Shown one piece after another: positions 45,110-56,722 of a stretch of 64,000 nt of DNA. Under the pieces are notes generated by a model. It was not told where the DNA came from and did not search any database. It worked only from the letters and a program-made list of their open reading frames with translations. The stretch is from Mycocentrospora acerina (lineage: Eukaryota; Ascomycota; Dothideomycetes; Pleosporales), in the NCBI GenBank assembly GCA_022701365.1, contig JAKUHH010000108.1:309821-373820 (forward strand). Reading direction: 5' to 3'. Made by a program: the position numbers and the translations under genes. Within the stretch, counting starts at the first letter, position 1. Each line of letters starts with the position of its first letter.

Positions 45110-47059
45110 TTATTCTGCATCTATAAAATCGGATTGTCGAAATAGTGATGTGTTAGGGCCTGGAAAGCTCTCTTGTTCATTCGCGAGTTCAGCAAAGAGG
45201 TTGACTTTAGTGATAGACCGCGGACTACGTGTTGGGTGGAGCCCTTCATTAGATCGCTCTACAGATGGTTAGCTCAAAGTTAAAATCGTAAATATGGGAA
45301 AAAAAGACGCACTACGCTTAAGAGTTGCCTTCATTATTTCTTCACCCTCCTCCTTCTCAAATTGTTTTCGACGTATCTCCTCCATTGATCTCCTCCCTAA
45401 TGTGAGGGCCTCCTGCCGTCGCTGGTTATTTGGAAAGTTCGAGCGTGAAGTGTGCAATGCCTCTTGAGGTGCACCGACAACAGTATGCAAGGATCCTCCT
45501 TTCATCAAACTATCACAGCGGCTTTTGAATTCGCACAACATCGTCGCAATATAATGGATTCGCTGCGTGAAAGTAAGGGTTTTTGAGTGTTTAACTTTTT
45601 CCAGCCACGACACATCCCGGGTTTCGAGCATAGATGGGCCTTCGCGATGAAGCCGTTCTGTGAGCTCCTGTACTCGCTTTAGCTAATTCTTTAACATCTG
45701 TTGATTTCCACTTACCACAATCTCCCAACAGACCATCTCAATGTCTTTGTCGTCGTGTTTGCGCGGGGCATTTGCTACCCATCGTGACACTGCTGATGAA
45801 CTCTTAATATCCCTCGCGCGCGAAACGTCTTTCATAGCGCCAAAAATAGTTCGAACTACATCTTGCCGGTCAGTACTGTTTTGCGGAATACTGGTATCGT
45901 TTGCTGGTGGTGTCCAGTATGTAGCTTGGGACTTCAATCGCTCTCTGAAGTCTTCAGAAGCATCTTTCCTAGTGGCGTAGTTCAAATGCACTGGAAGGAA
46001 ATTCGGTAGTTGTACGGATAGGACATCTGAGAGGACGCGATATCTTAATGTCTTCTGTGCCTTTTCCCTTTTCCTTGTAGCAGCTGCTGCTGGAACTGGC
46101 ATGATAAAAGCTGGTCTTTGCACGGAAGAGATTCGTGCCAAAGAATTGCTCGCACAATTCCTTGGTACTAATTGGTTATCGACTTGGATGTCTAATAAAT
46201 CGAGTGTCCTTTGATCCATACCGTGAAAATTTGGGAAAGATACATCGCATACCTCGCGATTTCGCCCTTGACATCTCGTTACTTCATCGATTGTCGCACG
46301 CATATTTTGTCTTTTCAAAATCCGACTGTGTTGCTTGGGATTGACATATACGATATTTGTATCCAAATTTGCGGCAGTTTGAGGAGCATCGTTGTAAGTC
46401 GTATGAGCTCGATGAGGCCCTAAAGATTTTCTTTGCTGCGAGTGCTGATGGTCATCCAGAGGATTGAGACTAAACTGAAGCCCGAACACATTATTTGGTG
46501 ACTCATTAGACAAGATCTTTTCAGGAGCAATAATTGAGTCTTTCAGGGCAAGATTGGATCCTTGGAACGCCGCCGCTGTATCAAAATTTGAAGGATACTG
46601 AGTTTCATAGGGAAGCATAAAGTGCTGGTGTGACACATGATGGGATGGTGTGAGTTCATTCTGATCATTAGGATTACACCTAGATTGGTAAAAAGACATC
46701 GGAAACTCCCCGAGAGGCACTGAATTTGATTTTGATGATTGAGTGTGTTTTGTTTGCCTCTTATTGTTATTATTTGCATTGACTGCTGGGTGTGGAGGAC
46801 CTTGGAGATGAAATTGATGGTGGTCACCGTGGTAATTGTTGACGTAAAATTTGTTATGAGAAATAGATTTTGGCTGGGAAACAGCATATGATGTCGTGCT
46901 TTCGTTTATGTGGCCATCTTCCTGAAGATGTAGGTCGATTTGGTTATGCTCCGACATGAAGCAAGTTCTGCTCGGAGAAAGAGATGAATCGGTATTCAGC
47001 ACGGGAGATGGATACAAAAAAGTGTTTCTGATCGAGAGTTGAGCTTGATTTTTTGTCAT
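45110..47059 (-). CDS. fungal protein of unknown function, paralogue 2 of tandem pair
   Basis: Predicted 614-residue protein. Exons on the minus strand: 45716..47059, 45316..45667 and 45110..45258; introns are 48 and 57 nt. The third exon follows a GAGCTAAC branch site and a TGTAG acceptor, and adds about 50 residues ending DFIDAE instead of a low-complexity read-through tail. The N-terminal ~395 residues are Asn/Gln/His/Ser-rich. The shared domain spans about 398-525: VVRTIFGAMKDVSRA, RWVANAPRK, DIEMVCWEIV, ELTERLHREGPSML, RIHYIATMLCEFKSRCDSLMKGG. Its first intron interrupts the domain after CWEIV; paralogue 1 is continuous at this site. Function unknown; both genes face the same way, which supports origin by tandem duplication. 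Confidence 0.75.
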
Positions 47060-47809
47060 AACCAACTAGATGCATGAATTACTTATCACTTGAACGTGCT
47101 TGGAAAGGGTAAACACTAGTAGCCTGCCAAGAGGCGTTCACACGTGAATCACACGATTGCTATTCATTGTGAAGGACCAATAATTGCCCAAGAAACCTAA
47201 TCTAACTGGGTAGCGAGTCAGCTAGGGAAATTACTAGTAACATGGAGATTGTTATTTTTTAGAAACGCAAGTTTTTTAACATCAATCTGGACTGAATGGA
47301 ATTTGATGTGAGTGATGAAGAAAATATTTCCTTGTAACCGCGAGCTTTTGGTGACTAAATAAATGTCTCTTTTTGAAGCGTGTAAAGAATGAAAGATTGT
47401 GAGGTAGCTGTTACGTGCAATCTTATTTAAGCTTATCAAGATTCTAAGAAGGACTGGGTACCCGTGATACTAATGAATATTTGGAGAAGTGAAAATTAAC
47501 TGATGCGTTGTTTATCTCAAATTGACAACAAGAGAGTATTTATAAGTGTTCAGCATGCTTTTCTTCTTGCGTATTACTTGAAAAGAAAATATCCAAGAGG
47601 CTTATTATAGAAATTCCTAGATATTGCTACTCTTGTTTTCATTATCGTGGTCGATATTTCATCGCCGTTACAGGTTATTTGTGGTTGCTCCACAGTGGTG
47701 CAATTGTTACAATGCGAAACTGATTCAAAAGTGACCAAGTAAGTATTATTTGTATAGATAGTTGCCATCTTCTCTAGAGGCGCTCTACATCCATCGGCAA
47801 TAATAGCAA
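47060..47809. other. AT-rich intergenic region
   Basis: 750 nt upstream of paralogue 2 and downstream of the DUF1593 gene. No credible gene; short open frames only. Confidence 0.65.
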
Positions 47810-49337
47810 CTATGCTGGGTCACCACCTTTCAACGTCTTGTTGGTGACCTGGATCAGAATCCTACGGTAGCTTGTCAACCTCGGAGTGCCATCATCGATG
47901 ACCTCAAGTATTAAATGCATCAATTGCCCAATATGCACAGGTCTACTACTCTCAAAATCAACGGCACATTTTTCTGGTGACGGCAACGTGACTTCAACTG
48001 TCCTGCCTTCCTTGTCAAGTGCCTTAATTTCTAGCTGGGTGACTTCAGCCTCTACACACCATTGCGTCGCAGTCGGCTCGCGGTAATGCCACCAGTGGTA
48101 TTTGAGATTCTTATTACCATCCGGATCGTAAGTGCCGGTCGCGTCAAGAGTGATTGTCGAGCCAGCCTCGGCGTCGATGCGCATAGGCGCGAGGCCCGAG
48201 TCACCGTTGACAGTAATCACAGGGTGATGGTTTGCGTTCGCAATGTCGGGAACCAAAGTCCATTTGATACGCGCAGCGAAATCGTTTTGGAATGCATCGC
48301 GCCATCTCCAGATAGTCGCGTGGTTGGAAGTATGCATCTTGCCATCAAATCCCTTCACGCGGTCTACGACATCGCCGTAGTGATTCCCAGAGAGGCCTTC
48401 GGGGCTGATGTCCGAGCGTATGTATCTTCCACCCCAAGATCCATATTCTGGGCAATCTGGTACATTAAGACCATTTTGGACAAGATAGAGAAATGTGGGC
48501 GTACCACCCTCGGGAACCCACGGGTGATCAGGGTACGCACTACCTAAAGATCCAAGACGAATGCTTTTGTCGATCCAGTTTCTTTCTATCTTCGTGGAAT
48601 CTGGGCCGCCTATATCAAAGCCATAGTACTTCTCGCCCGAGATGGCAGTCCAGGTAGCCATATTGTATTGATTCCATCCGTGGATCGAGGCAATATAGAA
48701 TATTTGAGGGAAGTTGTTACGGATCCATGCTCCTGAGTCGTCTTGATCCGAGGTAGCATAGACACGAATACGTGATAGTAGTCGATTTGAATCTTCGGGA
48801 GGGAAGTCAACTTCGATCTTAAGTAATGCCTCTGCGAGGGTGTTCGCACCGCCCCAGCAAAGAACCCATAGTGGCTGAGTTGAAGGCGCGATAATACGGT
48901 CGTAGAGATGTTGCCCACCCTCGGATGGCGTGCTATCAGCGTTGACTGCAGCCATACCATATGTCTAATATTTTTGTCAAAATCGAATGCAGGTACAGAA
49001 TGCATCAGCCCGAACTCTTGTCTTGACGTACCTTGGCACCTGGCCTGACCAAGCTCTTTAGATGCTCTGCGCTTGGGTACTGTGACTTCGGATGAACATG
49101 CTTGTTTAAGTTTCCTACCACACCAGCATACGCATCGATGATGCTCTCGATATTCTGCGGGCACACTTTGTTCTTCAGCCAGGTGCTTGTAGACGCCACG
49201 AGCCCCTCTGTTTCAAACTGGTTGGAGTAGAGTAAGTATCGACATAGCGATCCAGCGCCATCAGTCTCGTCCGATATATCTGTGGTGATGAAGACACGAG
49301 GCTTCTGGGAATACATTTGCAGTTGTTCCGTAGCCAT
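47810..49337 (-). CDS. DUF1593-domain protein (nucleoside-hydrolase-like fold)
   Basis: Predicted 486-residue protein. Exons on the minus strand: 49032..49337 and 47810..48964, with a 67-nt intron joining GAK to TYGM. The N-terminal two thirds fit DUF1593: PRVFITTDISDETDGAGS with an Asp-rich start like nucleoside hydrolases, then LWVLCWGGANTLAEAL, YATSDQDDSGAWIR, and DHPWVPEGGTPTFLYLV with WGGRY. The C-terminal part (about 380-480) resembles an immunoglobulin-like or cadherin-like beta domain (TLDATGTYDPDG). Relatives in bacteria and fungi are often labelled cellulose-binding, but no such activity is evident here. There is no signal peptide if translation starts at the ATG chosen (49337); the open frame reaches further up but without another ATG. 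Confidence 0.85.
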
Positions 49338-49958
49338 GGTGTGTTCGACGACGCGCAGCGGGAAAGGGGATGCGGGAAGGGAGGAATAATCGAGGTTCAA
49401 GTCGACCCTGGAAGACGTAGGGTTGATGTCCTAACACTGTCTTTTATTGCTTTGCTACTGTGCGCCCTAATCGCGCGTCCCATGCTGCAAATGCGTTCTG
49501 GAGGTTTCACAGGTGGCATGTTTAATGAGGCTAGGCGATACTTGCCTGATCGGCAATTCTTGCCTCACACGGGCCCCGTCACATTCCCGATGTTACGCTA
49601 CGGACATCACGTGTGCACCATCGCACTCTTCCGAGAGTGCATGCAGAGCTCGTACCGCTTGGAGTGTTTTCTGGTACGAGCTTGCCAGCTGCGCAATGAT
49701 CTGCCCGTGGCGCAGCATGCTCGACAGAAGTGCTAACTCGATCGTTGCGATGATCGCTCAGGCGTGCCATGTGCAAGGCTGAGTGCAACATTGGCAGCGT
49801 CATTGGAGTCCTTTTTATCAGATATTTATGTATGGCATTCTGTAAAATCTCCTTCTAGATGCAGTCCACATCTCGAACACTTGAGCACAATACTACAACA
49901 TACAAAGTACACCTGGACACTTGAACACAACACTTGAAATCACACAACAACAGTCAAA
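49338..49958. other. divergent intergenic region, DUF1593 / coiled-coil gene
   Basis: About 620 nt; both promoters should lie here. Small open frames are not supported. Confidence 0.65.
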
Positions 49959-51050
49959 ATGACATCAATCCATGAGAAAATTCAACAAGCTTCAACTCAT
50001 CATGCTCAACTTCTTCAAGGCCTCCAAGAGACTGAGTCCGCACCGTCGCAACTCCAACAACAAATCGCTTACATCGCCGACTTGGATGACCAAATCGCAA
50101 AAACTCACAAACGTGTCGAGGAGCTAAAGCGCAAAACCAACAGCGAACTCGAAGATCACAAAAAGTACTCCGAATCCCGCTACCGCCGCTTTGCCCATAA
50201 AGCCAGTGGTCGAAAAGAACGTTTTGCAGAAAAAGCTGCCAAGGAAGAGCGCGAATACTTCGACGCAATCCAATCGCAAAAGACTGCTGAAGACGAATTA
50301 GCCTACGTGAGACAGCTCAAGGCTGAAGCCGAAGTCCAAAAAAGCACCTTCGAAAGCAGCACACAGCGCCATACAATCCTCCAAACCGAACTAGACAACC
50401 TCTACAACTCCCTCTTCTCTGGCTACACGCCCGACTTCCCGGACGAAGATGCAAAAGAAAATGCCTGCATTGCTGCATCCCAGCACATGCAGACTCTGAG
50501 CCAGAATCTCGAACGCGAGAGACATATTCTCTTCCTCCTTAGGCAGACAAGCACGAAGCTGACCGAAGCACGTAACCACCTCGACAATGCCCACGGCGCG
50601 TCATCGATGGATATGTTCGGCGGCGGAGCCATGATCTCAATGCAAAAGCGAAACTACCTCGAGCGTGCAGAATCGTCGATCCAGCAAGTCCGTATGCTAC
50701 AACAGCAAATCTCACACCTGGCCCCAGAGATACCCTCCCTCGGGGAAATGAATATCGCAAGTGGAAGTATCTGGGGGGACGTGTACTTTGATAATATCTT
50801 CAGTGATATGGATATGCATGATAAGATCAAGTCGAGTGAGGTGCAGGTCGACAAAGTGGGACACCGGTGTGGAAGTTTGGTAAGAGAGTCGGAGGTTCGA
50901 GAGGAGAAGTTGAAGCAAGAGGTTGGAAGGGGAGAAGAGAGATTGAAGAACGCAAGGATAGAACTGCAGGGGGCGAGGGAAAATGCTTTCAGGGTAGTTT
51001 TAGGGGGGTGCGTGGGGATCAGTGATGCACCGCCAGTGTATTCTATTTAA
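49959..51050 (+). CDS. fungal coiled-coil protein
   Basis: Intronless 363-residue protein of unknown function. It is rich in Glu, Lys, Gln and Ala and predicted mainly helical, with long heptad-like coiled coils at about 1-145, 175-210, 225-255 and 285-340. The C-terminus ends in a Pro-containing DAPPVYSI tail. There is no signal peptide or membrane helix. The start is well placed (AAAATGAC). No named family is recognised; proteins of this build are common in ascomycetes as hypothetical proteins. It is convergent with the NLP gene, 245 nt away. Confidence 0.78.
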   Translation: MTSIHEKIQQASTHHAQLLQGLQETESAPSQLQQQIAYIADLDDQIAKTHKRVEELKRKTNSELEDHKKYSESRYRRFAHKASGRKERFAEKAAKEEREYFDAIQSQKTAEDELAYVRQLKAEAEVQKSTFESSTQRHTILQTELDNLYNSLFSGYTPDFPDEDAKENACIAASQHMQTLSQNLERERHILFLLRQTSTKLTEARNHLDNAHGASSMDMFGGGAMISMQKRNYLERAESSIQQVRMLQQQISHLAPEIPSLGEMNIASGSIWGDVYFDNIFSDMDMHDKIKSSEVQVDKVGHRCGSLVRESEVREEKLKQEVGRGEERLKNARIELQGARENAFRVVLGGCVGISDAPPVYSI

Positions 51051-51295
51051 ATGTGAGATGGATCAACACATTGAAGGTAAAGACACCAATGTAGTTGGTA
51101 GAGGCATAAATTATTGTATTTACAAGTCAAGTCTTGGAAGCCAATTCATTTTAGTTCATCTCAGCTATCGCACAAAACTGGAAATTTCATGAAGTTCAAT
51201 TTAGCCAAAGGTGTAATGAGCATCTCCAAAAGTCCTCTTGGGAAGATGCAAACTGTCCGACTATTTTTTCGTACGTTTCAACAAGTCAGACTCCC

Positions 51296-52068
51296 TTACA
51301 AAGCAGCATCAGCAAGGTAGCTTTGGAAGTTACTTTCTCTGAAACTCGGTGTCGCACTCCCAAAATCAGTATTCTCAATAGCTGTTCTGGCCGCCTGTGT
51401 CATACTCTCCCATGCAATGACTGGTTGCTCACCACCCAAATCTCCTGTTCCAATCAACTGATGATTAACCGGAAAGTAGCTAATGTAACCAATTTTTGGT
51501 CTTGAACCCTGTAGGTTCGGCGAAGTGGTTTTTTGGTAGTCACCATGTGCGGAAATAGCCACGCCGAGAAGAGTCGCGGATGCTGTGCTATCAGAGAGCC
51601 ATACAACGATGTTTTCCCAGTCGTGGCGATGGCCGAGACCCGTGGAAGGAGAATCTTTGGGCATGTACCAGCTGTACATTATGGCAAAGCGATTGTTGTA
51701 AGTGCCACTACGGGTGTAGACTTGGCCTGAGGAGGAAGAACAACCGCCGTTTTGGGAGCCAGTGGTTTGGAGACCACCACTGAGGTCGCAAATCAGTAAG
51801 AAATTGGTCGCTACGAAAATTGGAATACGCACCCAGTATTTCCAGCGCTGTCCACGGCAGGAAAGGGAACACAGCCGTTGAAGACCTTGAGATAGGGCTT
51901 GTATTTCAAATACAAGCTTCCAACAACACCGCTTGGCACTGTCTGCGGGAAGCCTACGACAGCATCGTGGGCAATGACAGCGCGTTTGCTGAAATCGAGA
52001 GGAGAAGCGGAAACGCAGGTTGCAGCAGCCAAAAGCTGAATCGATATGGAGCGGATGTCGAAGAGCAT
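51296..52068 (-). CDS. NLP necrosis-inducing protein (NPP1 family)
   Basis: Predicted 239-residue secreted protein of the NEP1-like family, which in many plant pathogens binds sphingolipids of the plant plasma membrane and causes leaf necrosis. Exons on the minus strand: 51833..52068 and 51296..51779, with a 53-nt GT-AG intron. A signal peptide of about 20 residues is followed by a mature domain of the usual size. The signature heptapeptide GHRHDWE is intact in exon 2, as are the early Asp-containing segment and the two cysteines typical of type 1 members. No frameshift or stop is seen, so the gene looks functional. Whether it is cytotoxic or one of the non-toxic NLPs cannot be told from sequence. 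It borders the AT-rich gene-free stretch. Confidence 0.94.
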
Positions 52069-54065
52069 TTTGATGGGGGTTTTTGAAACCTCTGTTGGGC
52101 AAGCACTTCAGACTTCTTATTGCTCTCAGGTATCGTCGAGTAAGGCGTCGGTGATATTGTGGGCCTCTGTCGAACGATTGCGAGTCAGACGTAGAAACAG
52201 AAGTAAGACCTGGCGTTGTTTATGATGACCCGCTCGATACCAACCGGACCTTTTATGCACTGAATGATTAGGCATCTCGTTCGGCGTGCGCCAAACTCGG
52301 TTCAAGGAGACTTACTCGCAGCATGTTGATTGTTTATGCCATCTTAGGTGTATCACCCTTATTACCATGCAGGTACAGCAGTATCCGCATGCAAGAGGGC
52401 ACATGGCCTCAAGAGCGTGCGACAATTGGTTGCGTTCCTCGGCATATCATAGGTGGATGAGAGGATTGCCGCAACGAGTGGTGCTGGCAGCGGAAGTGAG
52501 TGCCCAAAGCGGAGAACCGTTTTCGGCCTGCGCCTTGCGCACCCGGAGCAGGCGTCTTGGGTAGGACAAGCTTCACGGAGATCGACATGGTCAATATTGA
52601 GTTTATCCGTGTATCTACGTGGTCGAATAGAGAACTCAACATGATCAAGTGGTGCCGAGAGATTGGCTCGGCTGCGGGGTCAACTAGGGGCTGAACGAGG
52701 AAGGTGCAGGACATGGGTACGGATAGACTAAACGATGCTTGTTCATGACGAATAAACATGATCGGTCAGAAAAGAGACCACAGAAAAAGAACGTGAAATG
52801 CATTACTTCTAGGAACCTAACCTATTCAGATCAATGAATAGGAAATTTGAAGTAGTGAAAGAATGTCACAGATAAGCAGCACAAAAGGTGAAACGACAGA
52901 TATATCTGGTACGTGTGGTGACATTTCCTTGAAGCTCATATCTGTGGTTCAGATAGAGCCTTGCAAAGGGGTTGTCCGTGCCCTTGGAGCACGTGTGCTG
53001 TCCTCGGCCCGATGGGTCTCCGATCCAGGAGCGAAGCATTCACTATCGTAAAAACTTGTCCCTTTGGAAATAAGCTAGTAGGGGGGTGCGGCAGCTATAG
53101 CCTAGCGTAAAAAGTCTATAAGAGCTTTTACTGCCTTTGTCACGTGTTTAAGGATGTGTCTGTTGGCTGGAATCAATAGCTATTCTGTATTTCACGTGAA
53201 ACTTCTCTACTTAAAAGCAGATTTTGATATAAAGTTAGCTATGAAGGAGAGACAGCCATTAGACAATTCAATTAGCTCTTCCGCTCCCCTCCTAGCTTGT
53301 TTCCAAAAGGACGAGTTTTTACGGAAGTGACAATCTGTGATTACTCAAAATAAATAAATGAAAAAGCTTAGATAAAGATGAGTTATTAAGAATTTTGCAC
53401 GATATTGCCCGAATACCTTTGTCTCATTCAGCTGGTTTAGATAGATTGCAAAAAAATATTGAGCGATTAATTGAGCAACTGAGACACAGCTATAGGCCTA
53501 GCATCTGAGCTTCAACACTGTAAGAGACTAGGAAACACGTTAGTCTTGAAGATTTCAACTCTGGAGTTTACTAGGATCTGAAATTTAAGAAGAACAAAGA
53601 GTAGTTCTAGCGTTATAGTTACTATGGATTCCCTCTACATTCGCAATGTCATCGTTCTACTTAATCTTTTCACTGATTTATTCTTGATATAAACAGTTAC
53701 TTAGAGAGTTCTCCAGATAATCTTTGTTCAGATTTCTTGCTTGTAAACCAGCTTCACGATACATCTACTTCTATTCAGGATCGCTACACCTTTTCTTGCA
53801 TTATTGACCAATTAGGATTTAGCTTGAGTTTAACTGTTGATTTTTCGAGTGAATCCTGTATCACAAGACTAAAGATTCTATATTTTGTGCGAAGCCACTT
53901 GCTCTACAAGTAATAGTGAATTCTCTAGAAATCATGTCCAAAATTTACTGAGACTCCTCTAGAACTCATTGATTTACTTTCCGACCATAATATTTTTTTT
54001 TCAACTACTGTTTTGCCTATCTGAGAGCTTTATACCTTTGTGCCTTGAAACATGCGCACTTTTAA

Positions 54066-54198
54066 CTTATTGCTGATCACGTTTCTCAGGATATAGCAGC
54101 GAGTGTCGTCCCTGAAGACATCCCTAGCATCTTTCAAAGTGATGATGGCGAGTTCTCCCTTGAACAAGTTAGTGACAAGCTAATATGCATGATTTGAT
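54066..54198 (+). pseudogene. possible gene relic 1
   Basis: An uninterrupted frame of about 40 codons with coding-like composition (…DHVSQDIAASVVPEDIP… / SDDGEFSLEQVSDK), closed by TGA and flanked by stop-dense AT-rich DNA. No start, no splice-supported partner and no family recognised. Confidence 0.25.
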
Positions 54199-55644
54199 AT
54201 ATTTTCTATTTTCCCCTCAAAACCAGGGAGAGCAATTGTGGCAGCCTTGGGAATGCGAAAACCATTCGGCCTACCAAACGCCTGTCTTAGTTTGTACCAT
54301 ATCACAGAATCTATGGGTACCGCAAGCTACAAAGAGGAACACGATTGACATAAACTACCTAAAATGACAACATTTGGTGAGGTACTCCGGCTTGTGTTTC
54401 TTCGGCACGATCGCAATAATTCATCCTCACGCAAATGAAGCATTCTTCGCATGGTTTCTGGATAAGTAAGCAGGATAAGCCACTGAATTATCCTTTGGTC
54501 TTATTCAAAACGACCATTAACACCTTCAACTCCAAATGGATAGATTCTGGTATTACTTGCTTTACAGACTGTTGAATGGCTCCTCTAACTTTCACCAGAT
54601 TGTCGAACATTGAATGGCTGGACACATTCTGTCTTACAACTAACGTGGAATACTCTACAAAGCCCATCAAGGCGGAGTAGGACTTACCTTCTGTCGCTTC
54701 AAAATGTACTAAGCGGTTCCAGGAGGAATTCTTGGCAATGTGAGCTAAGATATTGATGAAGCTTTGAGATGAATGATGACCACAGAGGTTGTGAACTCAT
54801 ACCGGCACGGGTTGACATTCAAGACAACGCTTATGCATAAGGCCACCTGACGGCAGCTTAACTTAGATCCTGCTAAGAGAGAGGCCTCACGGTGATGCAG
54901 ACTTCTACGAAAAACTGATCGTCACTCATGGCATCATTTGAATAATGGCGAATCTGACTGGACACACACAAGCACCAAAATACAGCGAATCTCGAGCATA
55001 CTAAGGTCATGTTAGCCGGCCGATCTCCTTCATTCTAGAATTTATGGAATATTTGGATGTTTGGATCTGGTATAAGAACCTCTTGACACACCGTCTTTAT
55101 GATCGTTTTCGTCTTATCGCCTCCATCTAATAGGCTAATAGCCTTGCTTTACTCCTTACGATCTCATCTAGTACTTGCGAGATCATTAGCATCTACACTA
55201 TGTCTAACAGTAAATCTAGTCACATCTTACTTGTAGTTGAAGATGTTTGATAATGTCAAAATTAGAGATGAGACCTTTGCTACTTAGCCTTTTAAGTCCG
55301 AAAAGCCTTTTGTTAGGGCCCTCAGCCTCGAATGACGCGTGGCTGACACGATTTCTTTCACTAGGCAGGACGTCTGGTGGCTCAGTTTGAACCTTGCAGT
55401 GTACCGCAAGAATTCTTGATTTTAGTTTTTGAGAAGAACGAGTCTTTATTAGTACAGACTGTTAATTATAGCGTGGTTCGGGTGAAAGAGCTGAAACTCG
55501 CCTGTCATATTCATCCAGAGTGAGAATTGCTCGGCACACGGCAGGTCACACCTATAAGTATTCACCAAATCGCCGCTTGCACAAACGATCGTTCATAGGA
55601 ACACACTTTTCTATGTGAGAAAATATAAACCCTCTGACTGTTTG

Positions 55645-55854
55645 TCTCTCTTGTTTATTTACGAGAAGAATCCGGAAACCAGAAGGCGTCTCCACGGTAA
55701 TCTACTTACCACGATCTGAAAACGATGCCAACCCTTTTAATATAACTATTACGCCCCCCAGTGCAAGAAAACTGTCGAAATATGCTCCTACAGATGAAGA
55801 AATAGGTAAAAAGTGGAATTCAGATGATCTTGTTACGACCATTGCTTTAAAATG
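55645..55854 (+). pseudogene. possible gene relic 2
   Basis: An open frame of about 70 codons ending in TAA, with coding-like content (TVIYLPRSENDANPFNITIT, then KYAPTDEEIGKKWNSDDL). It looks like a last exon, but no upstream exons are convincing. No family is recognised. Confidence 0.28.
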
Positions 55855-56536
55855 AGGATAGAATAGGGTAGCTATTCATACATCAGACAAGCTTATAGAT
55901 GTCTTTCTCTCAAATTCATTGCTACTTATTTAAAGTAGATAGAACTCTCATGGCACGTATTAGGCATGAGTTGGGCTTCTTAAGCGTTGTATTTATTGAG
56001 GTGGATACTGAAGTTGTTTGTAATGCGAGAAGCATTGTTCGGTAGATTTTGACAGTTTGATCCATGCAGTAACGCCGAATATTTGTGACTGTAACTTGAC
56101 GAGGCAAGCGAACTGTCATTAAATATTGTTCACGTAATGTGGTAGAGCATATACTGGTGATTATGACTCGCTTTCATGAGACCGGAGTTCAACGCAAACC
56201 AGTAAATTCCTCTAGTTTTGACTACTCATGTCCCATCTGTGCAATACGATCTAATCAGATCTCAACTACCCAAAGAGCTTGTTGCTGATGTTTATAAGTT
56301 TAGCAGGTAATGCCATGACTCAGCGCACATGAACACGTGCGAGTTAATTGAGCATTCAAGCCAGGCTGATTAATTTAATGTGTGTAGTAGAAGATTTTTA
56401 GAATAGACGGAAGTAAACGAGTGTATCGGAGTAGCTCAAAATTTGAAAAGTTAGCAATAAGTATTGGTCCGGAACATCTGTGTAGGAGGTTATTCCGAAA
56501 CTTTGTAACAAGTCCGTCATCCTAACCTAGGGAACC

Positions 56537-56571
56537 CCACAAAATAAATGCTTCGGATGAACATTTTGTGG
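56537..56571. repeat. 9-bp perfect inverted repeat upstream of P450
   Basis: CCACAAAAT and ATTTTGTGG arms separated by 17 nt, about 150 nt upstream of the P450 start. It could be a regulatory dyad or simply chance in AT-rich DNA. Confidence 0.5.
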
Positions 56572-56722
56572 TGTAAGCACATCTGATGTAACCGCGCCCC
56601 GCATTTTGTTTTCATCCGGCAGTTTAGCATTACAGACTACCGTACACCCTTTCTAGGTATTTGACTGTTGATATTCTCTTTCGTGTAAACATATGTTTCT
56701 GTGATCACTACTATTATACAAT

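Larger units (their letters stand above)
52069..56722. other. AT-rich gene desert between NLP and P450
   Basis: About 4.65 kb with no intact gene. From about 52.8 kb it becomes clearly AT-rich and dense in stop codons on all frames, as in repeat-induced-point-mutation-affected DNA; this was judged by eye, not computed. Two short clean coding-like stretches are visible: + strand about 54066-54198 and about 55645-55854. They could be exon relics. No transposon terminal repeats or recognisable transposase were found. A hairpin lies at 56537-56571, before the P450. Confidence 0.55.

Noticed and set aside
52409..52759. 116-codon open frame on the - strand downstream of the desert border
   Set aside because: No recognisable domain, no signal peptide and no splice-supported extension; treated as chance.
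53070..53220. GGGGGGTGCGGCAGC-type sequence resembling a transposon end
   Set aside because: No inverted partner or target-site duplication was found within the window.
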